A DNA stretch of 64,000 nt from Cryobacterium sp. Y29 (GTDB taxonomy: Bacteria; Actinomycetota; Actinomycetes; Actinomycetales; Microbacteriaceae): assembly GCF_002929825.1 (NCBI RefSeq), contig NZ_PJJN01000035.1, positions 248,001 through 312,000 on the forward strand, in the 5' to 3' direction. Within the stretch, counting starts at the first letter, position 1. Each line of letters starts with the position of its first letter. The notes under the pieces were generated by a model. It was not told the origin of the DNA, did no database searches, and was given only the letters and a program-made list of their open reading frames with translations. Both the position numbers and the translations under genes were made by a program. Shown here piece by piece: positions 7,560 to 15,965 of this stretch.

Positions 7560-8111
7560 TCAATCCACAACATCGATGGCTCGTCTCACCTCGTCGTAGA
7601 AAATCGTCGGGCTCACTGGCTTGTCCAGCTGCACAATATTGATGGCTGAGTTGTAAACAAGGGATAACGGATAGAACTGCCGGCTCCCGCTCACTTTCAG
7701 GACAGTCGTTCCGAAACGGACGTTCTTCCTGCTCCCTTTGATCACAATCCATTCCGCTCCGGGAATGTGTCTCATGAGCACTTCGGCGACATACGCATGC
7801 ATCTCATCGATGAGCCGTAGCTGTTGGCGAGTGAAAGGCGACACATTTCCACCCACGGCGCCGGCGGGCGGGTCAGCAGGATTCCACCAAGGAGGTATCC
7901 ATTCCGAGGATGTAGTCTCACCCATCTCGGGCAGCTGCGCAAAGAACCATGGGCCTATCTTGACCAGGCTCTCCAAGGAGCCATCGGCATTCGGGCCGGC
8001 TGTCTCACGAAAATGCTCCCGGATGCGCAGTTGTGCATCGCGCACTCCATTCACATATGCGTCGTGTGCATGCGCTATCTCCGCCCCTGAAGCGGTCATT
8101 AAGATCAGCAT
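7560..8111 (-). CDS. Candidate immunity protein of the full-length toxin
   Basis: A 183-residue soluble, acidic protein starting 4 bp after the stop of the large toxin gene (ATG 8111; ATG 8099 is an alternative), so translation is probably coupled. It is the paralogue of the product of 6317-6868, with the same length and no recognised domain. Position directly behind a secreted protein with a nuclease-like C-terminus is the standard arrangement for cognate immunity genes in polymorphic toxin loci, where the protein binds and blocks the toxin domain in the producer cytoplasm. The function is inferred. After its stop, about 20 bp resemble the bases following the other copy (GATTGACAG, one base, ACCG), then similarity ends. 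Confidence 0.62.
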   Translation of the reverse strand: MLILMTASGAEIAHAHDAYVNGVRDAQLRIREHFRETAGPNADGSLESLVKIGPWFFAQLPEMGETTSSEWIPPWWNPADPPAGAVGGNVSPFTRQQLRLIDEMHAYVAEVLMRHIPGAEWIVIKGSRKNVRFGTTVLKVSGSRQFYPLSLVYNSAINIVQLDKPVSPTIFYDEVRRAIDVVD

Positions 8112-8115
8112 AGAA

Positions 8116-11100
8116 TCAGGCTACCCACAGGATGAACGGCAAGTTGAGTTCTCCTAGCAAATCCAAGAGACGCTGATCCGGTCCGATCGTGTTGTTAGCA
8201 CTGGTGAAGAATTGCCAGGTAACTTTGCTGACCGGACTATTGATGTCTGCAACGATAGCCGCGTCTTTGGTGGCCTGAACCGGCGCTCGTCCAACTCCAC
8301 TTGCGCGCTCGTGCTTGATCTCATCAGCGAAACCGAAGTTCGCTACATAGACGTCGTAGAACCGTTTGATTTTCCGGTCGTCGGCTTCGCTAAGGATTTG
8401 TGTCGGCAATGCGCCGGGCGTTTGGTCCCGCAAGAACTTCTCGGCATCTCGCTCCAAACGGAAGGTGCTCGGTGCTTTTCTGATGTCGCTTGCGGCCGAG
8501 ACCATGTCGTCGAAGTGTTTCGCGCTGACCGCTCGGGTTGCCAGCCGGACAATAGCCGAATCGGGGATGTCGACGCCTGTCAGTCGATCGACCGCTCGCG
8601 GCGACACCTTCCGCAGCAAATCCATCTTGGCTGAGATGGGCGTGCCCACATCCTTCATTGCGGACCGAAGTGCAGCGCCCGAGGGGATTTCGTCGGCGGC
8701 CTTGATAAAGCTGTCGTATTTCTTGATGCCGGCTGCCGCATCACCGACGAACGGGATCAACGCGGCGGCGCTGAATGCCGCCGAGAGGAAATCGAGCTTC
8801 ACTATTCCGGTTATGGAATCGCGGATGTCGCCGATTACGATGACACCGCTCGCTATGTTGCCGACGAGGAAAGCGATCGTTGTGGCGGTGCAGAAGGGGC
8901 CAATCTCGATGTCACCGCACAGAACGCCGCGCGTGAAATCACTGACATAGTCCAGCACGGTGATGGTCGGGTCGAAAAGAAGAGGATCAAATCCCTCGTT
9001 CTGGTGGGCAATCTCCCATGGGTCTGAGTAACCGTCGACGTCTGTATCATCTGCGAAGGCCTCGCTATTGTGCGCCTGAGTTTCCTCGGCGTCATTGAGC
9101 TTGTCGTTGTCCAGATCGGCTTTCCAAGCGGAGAGCCCTTCGGCGACCTCGTCGAGGTCCCCCAGCGAGTCTCCGTCAGTATCCTGCTTGGTGGGATCAG
9201 AGAAGGCCCCGTAATAGGTGCCTTTGCCGAACGCTCCGCCGCTGAGCAGCGTGCCGGCTTCCTCGCCGTCAGTGAGGCCATCAGCATCCGTGTCCGCGAT
9301 GGCGGGGTCCGTCCGGAAGACCCGGCCACTACCATCACGCCAGCCATCAACCTCGGTCGTGTCCGCTAGGCCATCTGAATCGGCATCGGGTGCTCCGATG
9401 TCCCCACCGATAAGGTCGAAGGCCTCAGGCAGGTCGCTGGCGTTTTCAACCTGGTAAAGCTCACCGCCAGTTGCAGACGCGATCTGGCCCAGAAGCGCCG
9501 TGTTGGTTCCCGACCCCAAACCGACCGTGTATACGACAGTGCCGCTGCTTGCCGCCCACGCCGTGTACGTGGCAGAGTAACTGCCTTCGCCGTCGGTGAG
9601 GAAGACGATCACGCGTTCGTGGTCGGGGTTGCCTCGAATGTCCAGTTCGTTCAAGGCAGCGTTCATGCCGGCCGATAGATTTGTTCCGCCGCTGGAATCC
9701 ACACGGTCGATCGCGGATTTGACGGCCGCGAAGTCGGTCGTGAGTGGTTGTCGCAGGATGGCGCGGCTGTCGAAGTCGACCACGGCTGCCTGGTCGCCGC
9801 CGATGAGTGCGTCGACGAACAGCTTGGCTGCCGTTTTCCGAACGCCGCGCGGGTCGTTTGAGGTCATGGACCCCGATGAGTCGAGGGTGAGAACAACGTC
9901 AATGTTGGTCAGGGCAGTGCCGTCGCGCGGCGTGGTTATTTCGTTTGCCCAGATCGCTTCGAAGTCGGAAACGTCTACGAGCACAAACGGTGAGAATGTT
10001 GACGTAGTGACGATCGCCACGCCAGTTCCGAAGTCGATCGATTGGTTGGCTGGCTTGTCGAAGGTCTGGGTAGTCTCATCGAAGTGGAGCACCGCAAGGT
10101 CAGCCTCGTCTCCCACCTTCGATTTATCGAACGGGATGCGCAGCGTGCCCGATTCCAATGGCAACGGGGCGTTGACTTCCACGGGTGGGGCACGTTGACC
10201 TGGTACGTCAAGTAGCCGGTCATCACGAGGAACAGCCAGGGTGACTGCGAGGAGAGCTTGTCCCAGGCCGTTCGCCTGAAATATCGCAGAGGAGTCAGGT
10301 ACCGCGAACTCCTTGGTGAAGGAGTCGTCGCCGTCCAGAACGCCGTCTCCGTCACTGTCCGCGACGAGCAAGTCACTGCCAAGCTCGGTTTCGTCGGAGT
10401 CGGAGAGGCCATCGTCGTCGCTGTCAGGCGCCAGCGGATCGCTGCCAAGAGTGACCTCTCGACCGTCGGTGAGAGTGTCGCGATCTGTGTCCGGGTCCCC
10501 CGGCTTGGTGCCGCGTGCGATTTCGTCGGAGGTGGCGAGCTGATCGGCGTCAGGGTCGTCGTTCGGGTCCGCGATACCGTTGCCGTCAGTGTCTGCTTTT
10601 AGCGGATCGGTGACTGTCAACAACTCTGCCCCATCCGCAAGGCCGTCACCATCTGTGTCGGCAGCTAATGGGTCCGTATTCGCGCGGAGTTCGATTGCGT
10701 CGATTAGGCCGTCGGTGTCGGTATCGAACCACTCGCCTTCCGGGTCTGGTCCCGCCGGGTCCAGGGATCTGGAGCACGACGCGAACGTGTTTGCTCCGGT
10801 TCCTCCGTCGCACGTGTTCTTGCCGGACGCACCATCCAACGTGTCGTCACCCGGACCGCCATACAGCGCGTCGTCGCCACGACCGCTGGCGACCGTGTCG
10901 TTTCCAAACCCGCCGTAGGTTGTGTCCGCTCCGTCGCCGCCAGCAAGGTTGTCGGCGCCCGGACCACCGTCTATGACATCAGTTCCCGAGCCACCGACGA
11001 CGCTGTCGCTGCCAGCACCACCCTGGAGAACATCCGAGTCGTTGCCGCCGTCGATGCTGTCATCGCCGTTCCCGCCATCAAGCCTGTCAGCGCCATTCCG

Positions 11101-11457
11101 GCCAGTGATGACGTCGTTGCCGTCCTGCCCGTAGAGGGAATCGTTCTCGTTCTCGCCGTCGATGAAGTCATCGCCATCGCCGCCGAAGACGATGTCGGCG
11201 CTGTTGCCGCCATAGAGCCGGTCATTTCCTGCGCCACCGTAAATGGTGTCTGCTCCGCCGCCGCCACAGATGACGTCGTCAGCTTCGGTACCCTGGAGAA
11301 TGTCATCACGGTCTGTTCCCGTCACGGTGCATTCAGCCGCGAATGCCGGCTCAGCCATCCCTGGTATAGCCGTCAATATGACAGCCAGAGCCGCGGCCAG
11401 TGCGATGAGCCGTCTCCCGCGAGACCAGCGTCGACTTACTTGAAAACCAGTCATCAT
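8116..11457 (-). CDS. Secreted polymorphic toxin: RTX, TSP3, VWA and PD-(D/E)XK-like tip
   Basis: An 1113-residue protein. Residues 1-41 form a Sec signal peptide (basic start, hydrophobic core, PAFAA cleavage site). About 45-225 are RTX-type nonapeptide repeats such as GGAGNDRLYGG. About 240-385 and 690-820 are thrombospondin-type-3 calcium repeats such as DTDGDGLADG. About 510-690 is a VWA domain with the MIDAS motif DSSGSM near 524. About 835-920 is a hydrophobic pretoxin stretch with AALIPFVGDAAAG. The tip (937-1113) carries YDV, ADEIKHE and WQFFTS, a pattern of PD-(D/E)XK nuclease toxins. The start has ATGATG behind GGGGGA. The calcium-binding modules suggest folding outside the cell, with cell binding through VWA and delivery of a nuclease tip. 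Target and delivery route are inferred. The immunity gene follows directly. Confidence 0.8.
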   Translation of the reverse strand: MMTGFQVSRRWSRGRRLIALAAALAVILTAIPGMAEPAFAAECTVTGTDRDDILQGTEADDVICGGGGADTIYGGAGNDRLYGGNSADIVFGGDGDDFIDGENENDSLYGQDGNDVITGRNGADRLDGGNGDDSIDGGNDSDVLQGGAGSDSVVGGSGTDVIDGGPGADNLAGGDGADTTYGGFGNDTVASGRGDDALYGGPGDDTLDGASGKNTCDGGTGANTFASCSRSLDPAGPDPEGEWFDTDTDGLIDAIELRANTDPLAADTDGDGLADGAELLTVTDPLKADTDGNGIADPNDDPDADQLATSDEIARGTKPGDPDTDRDTLTDGREVTLGSDPLAPDSDDDGLSDSDETELGSDLLVADSDGDGVLDGDDSFTKEFAVPDSSAIFQANGLGQALLAVTLAVPRDDRLLDVPGQRAPPVEVNAPLPLESGTLRIPFDKSKVGDEADLAVLHFDETTQTFDKPANQSIDFGTGVAIVTTSTFSPFVLVDVSDFEAIWANEITTPRDGTALTNIDVVLTLDSSGSMTSNDPRGVRKTAAKLFVDALIGGDQAAVVDFDSRAILRQPLTTDFAAVKSAIDRVDSSGGTNLSAGMNAALNELDIRGNPDHERVIVFLTDGEGSYSATYTAWAASSGTVVYTVGLGSGTNTALLGQIASATGGELYQVENASDLPEAFDLIGGDIGAPDADSDGLADTTEVDGWRDGSGRVFRTDPAIADTDADGLTDGEEAGTLLSGGAFGKGTYYGAFSDPTKQDTDGDSLGDLDEVAEGLSAWKADLDNDKLNDAEETQAHNSEAFADDTDVDGYSDPWEIAHQNEGFDPLLFDPTITVLDYVSDFTRGVLCGDIEIGPFCTATTIAFLVGNIASGVIVIGDIRDSITGIVKLDFLSAAFSAAALIPFVGDAAAGIKKYDSFIKAADEIPSGAALRSAMKDVGTPISAKMDLLRKVSPRAVDRLTGVDIPDSAIVRLATRAVSAKHFDDMVSAASDIRKAPSTFRLERDAEKFLRDQTPGALPTQILSEADDRKIKRFYDVYVANFGFADEIKHERASGVGRAPVQATKDAAIVADINSPVSKVTWQFFTSANNTIGPDQRLLDLLGELNLPFILWVA

Positions 11458-11799
11458 TCCCCCAAATATCCGTATCCGGGCTGAGCCTCTATTTTTCGGC
11501 TGCCCAAACGCTCATGACTTCTCACGAAGGCTATCCAGCGACGACGATCGTTGTAAGGCCTCGTTCAGGGGTAACGGTCTGATGATGAACGCCCGCCAAC
11601 TCATTGACCAGGCCCCGGACCGAGCGCGATGCCGCACCGGCCACAGCGGTGCTCGCGGTAGTCGAGGCCCGGTAGCCGGACCGCCTCGGGACCCCTCCCC
11701 CGCGGAGGCTGGACTGCGCGGCCCGCCTGGGCATGAAAGTCACATCACGCTCATTTGGCCAGCCCGCAAGGAACTCCCGCTCACACGGGTCTTGCTGGA
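11458..11799. other. Upstream region of the toxin gene, no intact gene
   Basis: The stretch between the toxin start and the IS1380 remnant has open frames on both strands but none that I recognise. It must contain the toxin promoter on the minus strand. The minus frame continuing from the IS1380 remnant is open to 11531 but loses transposase similarity after about 11800, so this is probably mobile-element debris. Confidence 0.4.
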
Positions 11800-12007
11800 C
11801 GCAGGCGCCGCGCCGGAGTCGTTGGCCGATGATGATCGGCGCCGACACGTCCGTTTTGACCGTCGCGAGGATCGCGTTCAGTCCGCGGACGCCGGAGTAT
11901 CCGTAGCTGGAGCCTTGTTTCTGGTATCCGTGGACTTCGATGATGGTGTCGTCGACGTCAGGAAGATGTATCCGTCGGTGTCGTGCACGAGCAGCGATCG
12001 GTGGATT
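11800..12007 (-). pseudogene. IS1380-family transposase remnant
   Basis: About 70 codons resemble the central part of IS1380-type transposases: PPIAARAR, DVDDTIIEVHGYQKQG, YGYSGVRGLNAILATV and SAPIIIGQRLRRGAC. Here the family has D(V/L)D-T followed by HGY.KQG and GYSGV.GLN. Both ends of the gene are missing and flanking codons do not match, so this is a degraded fragment. Its presence supports the view that 3.5-12.8 kb is assembled from mobile DNA. Confidence 0.72.
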
Positions 12008-12012
12008 CAGGC

Positions 12013-12408
12013 TTAGCCAAGTGGTCGCCCGACTGGCAATGGTGAGTTGTCGCCCTCGTAACGCTCCCCCGCGTTGTGCCGGACTTCTCTGCGTTCTACT
12101 TCTGCTTGGATCGCTCGCTCGACGAAGTCGGACCAATTCTTGTCGCCTTCGAGGTGGCTCGTGGCTCGGTCGGTCGCCCGCGCCCGGTCTCTAGTCTGCG
12201 CCGACAAATACGTGGTCATCCTCGCGGTTGGTTCGGCCGCGGAAGCCGACTTCCGCGCCGGAGTCAAAGCTGACTTCATTGCCTTGGGCTGCTGAACGGG
12301 CTGTGGCGTGGGTTCGGGTCGGTTTCTCGCTTGGAGGCGACTCAAGTCAGGAGCTCCGGCGCGGTGGGCAAGTCCAGCGATCTGTCGGGTGGGGGTGTCG
12401 TCGCTCAT
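12013..12408 (-). CDS. Plasmid-type partition protein (ParB-like, centromere-binding)
   Basis: A 131-residue protein with a disordered Pro/Ala/Arg-rich first half and a C-terminal part from about residue 64 reading RMTTYLSAQTRDRARATDRA and then WSDFVERAIQAEVERRE. This resembles the ribbon-helix-helix or HTH DNA-binding ends of small actinobacterial plasmid partition proteins. The start codon overlaps the stop of the parA remnant (ATGA), the usual parA-parB coupling. A small ParB like this would load on a centromere and stimulate ParA. Without an intact ParA it cannot drive partition here. The family assignment leans on the ParA neighbour. Confidence 0.55.
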   Translation of the reverse strand: MSDDTPTRQIAGLAHRAGAPDLSRLQARNRPEPTPQPVQQPKAMKSALTPARKSASAAEPTARMTTYLSAQTRDRARATDRATSHLEGDKNWSDFVERAIQAEVERREVRHNAGERYEGDNSPLPVGRPLG

Positions 12409-12808
12409 GCGAGGGCCTCCTGCTTCTCGGCCGCGGTGATTCGGGCAACAACTTCTTGGGTGATGGCCTGCAGGTCGTCTGCGACTGAGGATGCCGTCCG
12501 TGGTGCGAGAGCTGGTGCCTGGGCGTCACCTCGGAGAATTTCGAACCACTTGGGGCCTTTTCGGACCTGCGCGTCGAGTTCGTGGACGAGGAGTCCTCGT
12601 TCTCTTGTTGCCTGTGCTGTTGCTTCGCTATGGCGGACGGTGGCAGTGAAGACCACATTGTCGTCGGCGTTGAAGAGTTCCGCGATGTGCTCCCGCGCTT
12701 CGCGCTGGACGACGTGCGCTGATGTGCCCACGTCAACGAGAACGACACCCAGAAGGTCGAGGGTCGGGTTCACTCCGAGGACGGCGTCGAGGCGTGCTGC
12801 GACGGAAC
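12405..12808 (-). pseudogene. 5'-truncated plasmid ParA-type ATPase
   Basis: Similarity to ParA partition ATPases begins right after the polA stop: LDAVLGVNPTLDLLGVVLV, then GTSAHVVQREAREHI, with the C-terminal half ending ITAAEKQEALA. The N-terminal half with the deviant Walker A motif is missing, and the upstream continuation of this frame is merely polA in another frame. The fragment cannot bind ATP as a ParA would. The break point at the last bases of polA suggests that plasmid-derived DNA integrated or was deleted exactly to the end of polA. It overlaps the ParB-like start by 4 bp. Confidence 0.75.
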
Positions 12809-15487
12809 CTAGTGGGCGGCTGCGTCCCAGTTGGGTCCGCGACCGACCTGCACCGTCAGCGGAACGAGCAGGTCGGCGGCGGACTCCATGTTGTGGGTGA
12901 CGACCTGGCGCAGGGCGTCCCACTCCCCCGGTGCGACGTCGAAAATCAACTCGTCATGAACCTGGAGCAGCATGCTGGACTCCATCGAGGCATCCGCCAG
13001 GTCGGCGGCGATACCGTTCATGGCGATCTTCATGATGTCGGCCGCCGAACCTTGGATCGGAGCGTTGAGGGCCGCGCGTTCGGCGTTGTCGCGCAGCACT
13101 CGTTTGGGGCTGGCCAGATCAGGGAACGGCCGGCGCCGCCCGTAGATGGTCTCGGTGTACCCGTCGACCTTGGCCTGCTCAACGACGTTGCGCAGGTAGT
13201 CGCGCACAGCGCCGAACCGGTCGAAGTAGTCGGTCATGAGCTGCTTGGCTTCTTTGGTGTCGATGCGCAGCTGCTTGGACAAACCGAATGCGCTGAGGCC
13301 GTAGGCGAGCCCGTAGCTCATCGCCTTGACCTTGGTGCGCATCTCACCGGATACGTCAGCGGGGTCGACACCGAAAATACGCGAACCGACGAAACGGTGC
13401 AAGTCCTCGCCGGCATTGAAGGCTTCGATCAGCCCCGCGTCCTCGGAAAGATGCGCCATGATGCGCATCTCGATCTGTGAATAGTCTGCAGTGAGCAGGC
13501 TCTCGCTACCCGCACCGGCTTGGAAAGCGGCACGGATGCGCCGACCCTCCTCGGTGCGAACGGGGATGTTCTGCAGGTTCGGATCGTTCGAGGAGATGCG
13601 GCCGGTCGTGGTACCGATCTGCACATACGTAGTGTGGATGCGCCCGGTGGTGTCGATGGCTTTATCGAGGGTCTCAACGATTTGGCGCAGCTTGGTGGCA
13701 TCACGGTGCTTCAGCAGCAGGTCGAGGAACGGATGCGGGTTGCTCGCCTGCAGGTCGGCCAGGGCGCCGGCATCCGTTGAAAAACCGGTCTTGTTGGCCC
13801 GGGTCTTGGGCATCTCCAGCTGCTCGAACAATACGTCTTGTAGTTGCTTGGGTGAGCCGAGGTTGACCTCACGGCCGATTTCGGCGTAGGCCGCCGCCGC
13901 GAGACTCGCGGTGCTGGCGCCGAGCTCAGCTGAAAGTTCGGCGAGTTGCTCGTGCGAGACGCTGACGCCGGCGAGCTCCATGTCGGCAAGAGCCAGCAGG
14001 GTGGGCAGTTCGATCTCCAGCAGCAGCTTGAGTGAGCCGGGGTCGAGCGCGGTCTCGACGGCGGCGAACACCCGCAGGGTGTACCAGGCCTGGGCGGGGG
14101 CGCCGGCCTGCTGGGTCTCGTCGGGCACGAGCTGGTTGGGGTCGGCCACCGGCAGTGCTTCGTCGAGGTACCGTGACACGAGGTCGGCCAGGGTCTTGTC
14201 CGGTCCGCCGGGGCGGACGAGCCAGGCGCCGACGAGCGTGTCGAAGGCGAGGCCGGCGATGGGCAGACCGCTGCGGCGCAGCGCCTTCACCTGGTGTTTG
14301 GCGTCGTTCATGATCTTCAGGGCGTCGCTCGCGAGCCAGGCTTCGAACGGGGCGTAATCTTTGCGCCCCTGCTGCCACGGCAGGTTGATGGTTTCGGTCG
14401 GGCTGGCCAGTCCGAACCCGATGGCCTTGCCGTCTTGCACTTCCACCGTGAGGCCGAGTCCGGCCGGGTGCGCCGACGTTGCCCGGTCGAGCCAGGACTG
14501 CAGCTCTTCGTCGAGCAGGTCTTGCGCGATGGGCGACTGCACGACTGGAACCTCGTCGATAGCGGCAACGAGAGCGGATGCTGCGGCCGCCGGGTCTTCG
14601 CCGGCGAGCTTGAGCACCCGGTCGAGCAAGGTCTTGAATTCGAGGCGGGTGAAGATGTCACGCACAGCGTCGGTGTTCATGGCCCCGCGTTCGAGGCCGG
14701 CAACGGCCACGGGCAGCTCCAGGTCGGTGACCAGACGGTTGAGACGGCGGTTGCGAATCGCGTTCTCTCGCTGCTCGCGCAGATTGTTGCCGACGACGCC
14801 CTTGATCTCGTCGGCGTGTTCAAGGATGCCATCGAGGCTGCCGTAGAGGCCGAGCCACTTGACGGCGGTCTTCTCACCGACCTTGCTGATGCCGATCAGG
14901 TTGTCACTGGTTTCACCGACGAGGGCGGCGACGTCGGGATACTGCTCCGGTTCGACGCCGTAGCGCTCGCGCACCCGGGCCGGGTCGTAGCGAGTGAGGG
15001 CGGACACGCCCTGGCTGGATGGGTAGAGCAGGGTGACGGTCTCGTTGACGAGCTGGATCGCATCCCGGTCGCCAGAGACGACGAGTACGTTGTAGCCGGC
15101 CACGGTGCCTTGCACCGAGAGGGTCGCCAGAATATCGTCGGCCTCGAAGTCTTCCTTGGTGATGGTCGCGATGTTCATCGCGGCGAGGGCTTCTTGCAGC
15201 AGTGGAATCTGGCCGAGGAATTCCGGCGGTGTCGCATTGCGCGTGCCTTTGTACTCCGGGTATTCCCTGGTACGAAAGGATGCGCGCGAAATGTCGAAGG
15301 CGACGGCGAGGTGGGTCGGCTTCTCGTTGCGCAGCAGGCTGAGCAGCATCGACAGAAAGCCGTGGATGGCGTTTGTATGCTGACCGGCATGGGTCTGGAA
15401 GCTGTCCACCGGCAAGGCGTAGAACGCCCTGAATGCCAGGGAGTGGCCGTCGATGATCATCAGGGTAGGCTTTTCGGAGTCCAACAC
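12809..15487 (-). CDS. polA: DNA polymerase I
   Basis: An 892-residue protein of normal actinobacterial length. Residues 1-300 form the 5'-3' exonuclease (flap endonuclease) domain, starting with LMIIDGHSLAFRAFYAL. The middle region lacks the acidic residues of a proofreading exonuclease, as is usual in Actinobacteria. The polymerase domain has motif A DYSQIEMRIMAHLS, motif B with KAMSYGLAYGLSAFG and motif C QVHDELIFD. It fills gaps and removes primers in lagging-strand synthesis and repair. The start MLDSEKPTLMIIDG is supported by alignment of the first strand. The plasmid-like parA remnant abuts the stop codon, but the end ...GRGPNWDAAAH is the family's normal C-terminus, so the gene is intact. 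Confidence 0.97.
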   Translation of the reverse strand: MLDSEKPTLMIIDGHSLAFRAFYALPVDSFQTHAGQHTNAIHGFLSMLLSLLRNEKPTHLAVAFDISRASFRTREYPEYKGTRNATPPEFLGQIPLLQEALAAMNIATITKEDFEADDILATLSVQGTVAGYNVLVVSGDRDAIQLVNETVTLLYPSSQGVSALTRYDPARVRERYGVEPEQYPDVAALVGETSDNLIGISKVGEKTAVKWLGLYGSLDGILEHADEIKGVVGNNLREQRENAIRNRRLNRLVTDLELPVAVAGLERGAMNTDAVRDIFTRLEFKTLLDRVLKLAGEDPAAAASALVAAIDEVPVVQSPIAQDLLDEELQSWLDRATSAHPAGLGLTVEVQDGKAIGFGLASPTETINLPWQQGRKDYAPFEAWLASDALKIMNDAKHQVKALRRSGLPIAGLAFDTLVGAWLVRPGGPDKTLADLVSRYLDEALPVADPNQLVPDETQQAGAPAQAWYTLRVFAAVETALDPGSLKLLLEIELPTLLALADMELAGVSVSHEQLAELSAELGASTASLAAAAYAEIGREVNLGSPKQLQDVLFEQLEMPKTRANKTGFSTDAGALADLQASNPHPFLDLLLKHRDATKLRQIVETLDKAIDTTGRIHTTYVQIGTTTGRISSNDPNLQNIPVRTEEGRRIRAAFQAGAGSESLLTADYSQIEMRIMAHLSEDAGLIEAFNAGEDLHRFVGSRIFGVDPADVSGEMRTKVKAMSYGLAYGLSAFGLSKQLRIDTKEAKQLMTDYFDRFGAVRDYLRNVVEQAKVDGYTETIYGRRRPFPDLASPKRVLRDNAERAALNAPIQGSAADIMKIAMNGIAADLADASMESSMLLQVHDELIFDVAPGEWDALRQVVTHNMESAADLLVPLTVQVGRGPNWDAAAH

Positions 15488-15539
15488 TCCCCTAGCCTAC
15501 AAGTGTCTCCCCGGCAAGGCTCCCCGACCAAAGGTGATC

Positions 15540-15965
15540 ATGTTCAATACGACTGACGACGCACTCGCCTGGGTTCAGCAGCGTGGCTGCGGAGATCTCG
15601 CCGACAAGATGGGGCTGGAGTTCACCGAGTTCACCATTGACCGGGCCGTGGCACGGATGCCCGTGGCCGGCAACACGCAGCCGGCCATGCTCATGCACGG
15701 CGGCGCCTATGTCGTGCTTGGTGAGTCGCTCGGCTCGATGGCCGCGAATCTGCATGCCGGACCGGGAAAACTCGCCGTCGGTATCGAAATCAACGCCTCG
15801 CACAATCGCTCGGCAACGTCCGGCTACGTCACGGGGGTGTGTACCCCGATTCATCTTGGCCGCACGCTCACCACCCACGAGATCGTCGTCACCGATGATG
15901 CCGGTCGGCGCTGCTCGACGATTCGCATCACGAACATCATCAAAGACCTGCCGCCGCAAGCCTAG
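15540..15965 (+). CDS. PaaI-family hotdog thioesterase
   Basis: A 141-residue protein from ATG 15540 (MFNTTDDALAWV), preceded by AAAGGTG. An upstream extension of the frame overlaps the start of divergent polA and is rejected. It has a hotdog-fold acyl-CoA thioesterase pattern: ARMPVAGNTQP, MLMHGGAYVVLGESLGSMAA with the conserved HGG and catalytic Glu or Asp region, and GIEINASHNRSA. Family members such as YdiI/MenI or PaaI hydrolyse aromatic acyl-CoAs; the substrate here is unknown. The gene diverges from polA and converges with the RecB-like gene, whose stop overlaps its own by 4 bp. Confidence 0.88.
   Translation: MFNTTDDALAWVQQRGCGDLADKMGLEFTEFTIDRAVARMPVAGNTQPAMLMHGGAYVVLGESLGSMAANLHAGPGKLAVGIEINASHNRSATSGYVTGVCTPIHLGRTLTTHEIVVTDDAGRRCSTIRITNIIKDLPPQA

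Larger units (their letters stand above)
6317..8655 (-). repeat. Tandem duplication of toxin-tip plus immunity cassette, offset 1243 bp
   Basis: The unit 6317-7412 (orphan tip and its immunity gene) corresponds to 7560-8655 (tip of the large toxin and its immunity gene), with identical internal spacing. Conversion is by adding 1243 to the coordinate. A 147-bp unrelated stretch (7413-7559) separates the copies and shows no gene. Nucleotide identity is highest over the first ~230 bp of the tip. Confidence 0.9.

Noticed and set aside
11582..12016. Plus-strand frame of 144 codons
   Set aside because: The minus strand of the same stretch encodes recognisable IS1380 transposase motifs, so the plus frame is a shadow.
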